Origin: Chloroflexota bacterium
GTDB lineage: Bacteria; Chloroflexota; Anaerolineae; Aggregatilineales; UBA3940
NCBI GenBank assembly: GCA_010092775.1
Contig: JAADYZ010000382.1
Coordinates: forward strand, 1-9,406
Direction of reading: 5' to 3'
Length of the DNA: 9,406 bases
Positions 6,656 through 9,406 of the stretch are shown piece after piece. Below the pieces are notes generated by a model that was not told the DNA's origin, ran no database searches, and was given only the letters and a program-made list of their open reading frames with translations. Numbering within the stretch: position 1 is the first letter of the stretch; every line of letters begins with the position of its first letter. The position numbers and the translations under genes were made by a program.

Positions 6656-8365
6656 CTAGCGTACTTGCCCTGCGACACGGCCTGCAACGTAGCCGACGAT
6701 ACCGGCAATAATGGAGTTGACGGAGTCTTGGTCCAGTGCGTTTTGGAGGCCCAAGATCATCACGGCGAAGAGGATGGCCATCAGGGTCACACCTTCTACG
6801 ATCTCGCGGACAAGCTGGCGCTGCGCTGCTCGTTCAGCCAGATTATCGGTTTGGGCTCGCTCTTCGGGGGTACTCGGCAGCACGCGAGAGGCTACATAGA
6901 CGATGGCGAGCAAGCTGAAGATCAGGAAGAGCCCAATCAAGACGCCGACAAGGGTACCACTCAGAATACCCTGGCCCTGAGCGGGTCGGGTCTCGGAGAT
7001 CACCGAGCTGGTTGGCTCGGCCTCCGGGGTGGGTGTCGGTGCGTTGACTGGTACCTGCTCGCTGTCAAGTGCCGGACGGGTCTGGTCGCTGGCAATCTCG
7101 GTGAGAAGATCGATAGAAGATGCACCGATGGGCAAGGATCGAATGACGCCATTGAACTGCACCGTGCCGACTTCCCCTGCTCCCAGAGCTTCGAGGTTAA
7201 GCAGGATAATGCCCGCGTCGGGGTCCAATTCAACGCCCTCTGAGGGTTCGGCGATATCAATCTGGCCAGGGTCGTAGGTGGCGGTGATCGACACATTGCC
7301 CGCTGCTTCGGTCCCTACGTTAGCATATTCCAGCGTGAAAGCCAGCGCCTCGCCCACATCTGCAAAGCCGTTTTCGTTCTCGTCTGCTAGGTTGAAGCGG
7401 AGGTCTGCGACAAGATTCGGGCCAGAGACAGGGATGGATAGAACCTGAATGTCCTCGGCAGCGCCACCACGCAGCGACAGCTCTAATTCATAATCCGTTA
7501 CGCCAGCCGGGAACTCCTGAGCCAAGCGAATCGTAACGGATGTGGATCGCAACTCACCATCGGGGGCGACCGCACCGATTTGCCAAGTGAGGTTGCTCGG
7601 GCCGATCTGGGCGTTGTCGGGATTGTTGACGATTTCGCGGGTAAGGTCCTGACGGAAGGTGGCAACAATCGACGCTTCTTGCGATACGCCGCCCCCGGTG
7701 TTGCTGTATGCAATTGTCACGCGGATAGTATCACCCGGATCGATACGTCCATTTTCATCTGCATCAGTGATTAGCTCGACGTTTTGCTCAATCAAGCGCA
7801 GATTTGGGCCGACCACCTCAAGAGAAGGGGTTGCGGCCCGGGCTAGCTCGACGTCCTGCGACCGGACAATCACCACGCCCGTGACCTGAGAGCGACCAGG
7901 GGGGAAGGTCCGCCGTAGGGTGGCCGTGAACGACAAGGTGGTCGACGCGCCGGCGGCGAGCCCAGGAATGGTCCAGGCTACGGCATCTTCGTCGGAAGTG
8001 CCGTCTTCGGTGATAGCAGCGACCCCGCGGATAAAGGCTGGATCAAACTGAAACTCGACCGTGACCGGACCCGATTCACCTTGAGCGGTCGTATTGGTCA
8101 CAGTGATGGTATAGAGCAGACTTTCACCAGGATTAACCAGGCCGTCATCGTTGATGTCGCCGTCAACGGCAAAGCTAACGTCCGCACTGACGCTGAAGGT
8201 CGGGACCTGGGTTGGTGCGGGAGTCTGCGTCACCAACGGAGTCGGGGTCGGTTCCTCCTCCTGGGCGATGACGGGTGCGTTTGTTGCAAGGTTCAGCAAG
8301 CCCCAGACAGTGAGTGCGGTCAACACGCCAACAATCGCGCCGACGGGTGTACGTTTCAGTTGCAT
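6656..8365 (-). CDS. Secreted DUF11-like repeat protein with C-terminal membrane module
   Basis: The product is likely exported and anchored in the membrane with its repeats outside; its function is not known. An ATG at 8374 is also in frame, but minus-strand AAGGGAG abuts it and lies nine bases before the ATG at 8365, so I use 8365 (569 residues). Numbering below counts from the upstream ATG. Residues 4-38 form a signal peptide ending VIA-Q, followed by a Pro/Thr linker (42-58). Three repeats of about 130 residues follow, each opening with a Ca-loop-like motif (DINDDG 73-78, DADENG 204-209, DENENG 331-336) and then a DUF11-like strand pattern ending YxN/YTxxVTN. A second Pro/Thr linker (446-457) leads to a membrane helix (about 470-497), a charged stretch (500-527), a second helix (528-545) and a third hydrophobic segment with GIVGYVAGR (558-566). 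It has its own promoter. Confidence 0.85.
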   Translation of the reverse strand: MQLKRTPVGAIVGVLTALTVWGLLNLATNAPVIAQEEEPTPTPLVTQTPAPTQVPTFSVSADVSFAVDGDINDDGLVNPGESLLYTITVTNTTAQGESGPVTVEFQFDPAFIRGVAAITEDGTSDEDAVAWTIPGLAAGASTTLSFTATLRRTFPPGRSQVTGVVIVRSQDVELARAATPSLEVVGPNLRLIEQNVELITDADENGRIDPGDTIRVTIAYSNTGGGVSQEASIVATFRQDLTREIVNNPDNAQIGPSNLTWQIGAVAPDGELRSTSVTIRLAQEFPAGVTDYELELSLRGGAAEDIQVLSIPVSGPNLVADLRFNLADENENGFADVGEALAFTLEYANVGTEAAGNVSITATYDPGQIDIAEPSEGVELDPDAGIILLNLEALGAGEVGTVQFNGVIRSLPIGASSIDLLTEIASDQTRPALDSEQVPVNAPTPTPEAEPTSSVISETRPAQGQGILSGTLVGVLIGLFLIFSLLAIVYVASRVLPSTPEERAQTDNLAERAAQRQLVREIVEGVTLMAILFAVMILGLQNALDQDSVNSIIAGIVGYVAGRVAGQVR

Positions 8366-8422
8366 CAGGTCCATCTCCCTTGTGTTGCGGTGGCCTGGTT
8401 AGGATCGGGTTGGCTCCTAGCC

Positions 8423-8451
8423 ATTGTAACCCATGATCAGTTTACGGTCAC
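8423..8451 (-). promoter_or_regulatory. Candidate promoter of the DUF11 repeat protein gene
   Basis: On the minus strand GTGACC (8446-8451, four of six) and TACAAT (8423-8428, five of six) are 17 bases apart. Transcription would begin near 8416, about 50 bases before the chosen start codon. The -10 sequence and spacing are the same as at the candidate atpA promoter. A hairpin just upstream (CTTTGC 8451-8456 with GCAAAG 8472-8477) has no U-run and may be a weak end for proC transcripts. Confidence 0.45.
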
Positions 8452-8466
8452 TTTGCTCCCCATGGC

Positions 8467-8592
8467 TCAGGGCAAAGGCATCCAATCGCTTTTGACTTGC
8501 CCTAAGGCTTCTTCAAGCGACTTCAGCCCTGATTGACACATATCATGCGGCGTCCCTAGCGCCATATCGTTAACATATGCTTTGAATTTCAT
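8467..8592 (-). CDS. Possible 41-residue small protein downstream of proC (doubtful)
   Basis: An ATG at 8592 opens 41 codons ending in TGA, starting MKFKAYVNDMALG and ending VKSDWMPLP. The middle (LKSLEEALGQVK) could form an amphipathic helix. It lies 24 bases after the proC stop and in the same frame as proC. No good ribosome binding site is present; the nearest is AGGG about 13 bases before the ATG. An open stretch of this length is not statistically surprising, and I recognise no family. It could be a real small gene, the remnant of a longer proC tail, or chance. Confidence 0.22.
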   Translation of the reverse strand: MKFKAYVNDMALGTPHDMCQSGLKSLEEALGQVKSDWMPLP

Positions 8593-8616
8593 TTTGATGC
8601 AATTACCCTGCGATGG

Positions 8617-9406
8617 CTACTCGCCATCGGGCGACTGCCCGGCCAGACGGCGCCCAAGGTCACTGCCGCCAAGTGCTGCGGAGCGCTGGTAGGCTGCCCA
8701 GATCGCACGAGCCATGACCGTGCGTAGGCCGCCCTTCTCAAGGTGATAGAGGGCTTCTGCGCTGGTGCCCCCAGGAGAGGTGACCTCGTTGCGCAGTGTG
8801 GCGGGATGTTTGCCTGCCTCACGGACGTAGGCGACTGTGCCTTTCATCGTTTGCATCACGAGTTGTTCGGCAACCCGACGTGAGAATCCGAGATGAACCC
8901 CCGCATCGATCATTGCCTCCATGAAGAGCAGAATGTAGGCCGGTCCGGTGCCGCTGACCGCTGTTGCCATGTCAAGGTAGCGTTCATCGTCTACATGTAC
9001 GTCCTCGCCGAGGGCACTTAGTATGGATTGCGTCGCCATCAATTGACTTTCTGTCACGGCCTCAGTTGCCGTCCATACCGACATGCCCTCGCCGATTTGC
9101 GATGGGGTGTTGGGCATCACTCGCACAACGGCCTTGTGACCTATTGCATCGACGATCCGACTAATGGTTAACCCCGCAGCAATCGAGACCACGTAGCAAT
9201 CCGGCTTGAGTGTGCCACGCAGTTCGTCCATGACGGTGGGCATGAGCTGAGGCTTCACCGATAGCACAACCACATCCTGCCCTTTGACAGCCTTGTGATT
9301 GTGGATTGTGCTGTGCACACCGTAGCGGGCGGTTAATTCGTCCCCACGATCTGAGCGAGGCCCTGACGCAGTGATCTGATCGCCCTCAACCAGTTCCTTT
9401 GACAGC
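8617..9406 (-). CDS. proC: Pyrroline-5-carboxylate reductase (5' end beyond the window)
   Basis: ProC reduces pyrroline-5-carboxylate to proline with NAD(P)H in the cytoplasm, the last step of proline synthesis. A GTG at 9316-9318 could be taken as a start, but the frame stays open to the edge and the extra codons (LSKELVEGDQITASGP..., ending ARYG) match the family, so the gene continues to the right. The visible 262 codons lack only the first 20 or so, including the Rossmann GxGxMG motif. Fragment landmarks: VVVLSVKPQ (45-53), RVMPNTP (95-101), SGTGPAYIL (151-159), and the C-terminal signature NEVTSPGGTS (206-215) followed by LEKGGL. It ends normally, with a Gly- and Arg-rich tail. Its promoter and any operon partner lie outside the window. 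Confidence 0.95.
   Translation of the reverse strand, partial: LSKELVEGDQITASGPRSDRGDELTARYGVHSTIHNHKAVKGQDVVVLSVKPQLMPTVMDELRGTLKPDCYVVSIAAGLTISRIVDAIGHKAVVRVMPNTPSQIGEGMSVWTATEAVTESQLMATQSILSALGEDVHVDDERYLDMATAVSGTGPAYILLFMEAMIDAGVHLGFSRRVAEQLVMQTMKGTVAYVREAGKHPATLRNEVTSPGGTSAEALYHLEKGGLRTVMARAIWAAYQRSAALGGSDLGRRLAGQSPDGE

Noticed and set aside
6623..7243. 206-codon open frame on the plus strand
   Set aside because: It lies antisense to the DUF11 repeat protein gene, whose protein has clear signal peptide, repeats and membrane segments; the antisense product is low complexity and resembles nothing.
8469..8503. AGGGCAA and TTGCCCT inverted repeat, possible proC terminator
   Set aside because: The 21-base loop and absence of a U-run make it unlikely to terminate; it overlaps the doubtful small ORF.
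9316..9318. GTG as the start codon of proC
   Set aside because: The upstream in-frame codons match ProC family sequence to the window edge, so this GTG is an internal valine.

Overview
The window looks like chromosomal DNA of moderate-to-high GC from a bacterium. The most likely source is Chloroflexota, Anaerolineae-like. This rests on three things: a Rex repressor, a bacterial F1-ATPase with typical residues, and a secreted protein with repeated DUF11-like modules fronted by Ca-loop motifs, a protein type common in that phylum. The assignment is inferred from gene content and was not tested by phylogeny. I see no mobile element, CRISPR array, tRNA or rRNA.

Left end (1-935). A partial leftward gene starts at 45 and leaves the window; only its hydrophobic N-terminus is visible. 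It diverges from rex (256-876, +), the NADH/NAD+ sensing repressor. The 210-base region between them holds a leftward promoter, a 15-base imperfect inverted repeat, a perfect TATAAT for rex and a Rex-operator-like site over the expected rex transcription start. A strong intrinsic terminator follows rex, and its U-tract overlaps the stop codon of the convergent mreB-like gene.

Middle (934-6655, all minus strand). Transcription runs right to left: atpA, atpG, atpD, atpC, a terminator, then the mreB-like gene. The four atp genes sit 12-20 bases apart and form one operon for the alpha, gamma, beta and epsilon subunits of F1. The delta subunit (atpH) and all Fo genes are missing from the expected place upstream of atpA. 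In their place are a terminator, a candidate promoter and a second Rex-operator-like site overlapping its -35 element. With rex nearby, this suggests (inference) that ATP synthase is under redox control. The MreB-like protein keeps the actin-family framework but has Asn where MreB normally has the Asp of its second phosphate motif.

Right end (6656-9406, minus strand). A secreted or membrane-anchored protein of about 569 residues carries three DUF11-like repeats and a C-terminal membrane module. It has its own candidate promoter and terminator. Upstream of it lie a doubtful 41-codon ORF and proC (pyrroline-5-carboxylate reductase, last step of proline synthesis), whose first 20 or so codons lie beyond the right edge.

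I found no clearly undescribed system. The points most worth a second look are the paired Rex-like sites, the F1 operon without delta and Fo, the altered MreB active site, and the DUF11 protein with its C-terminal membrane module.
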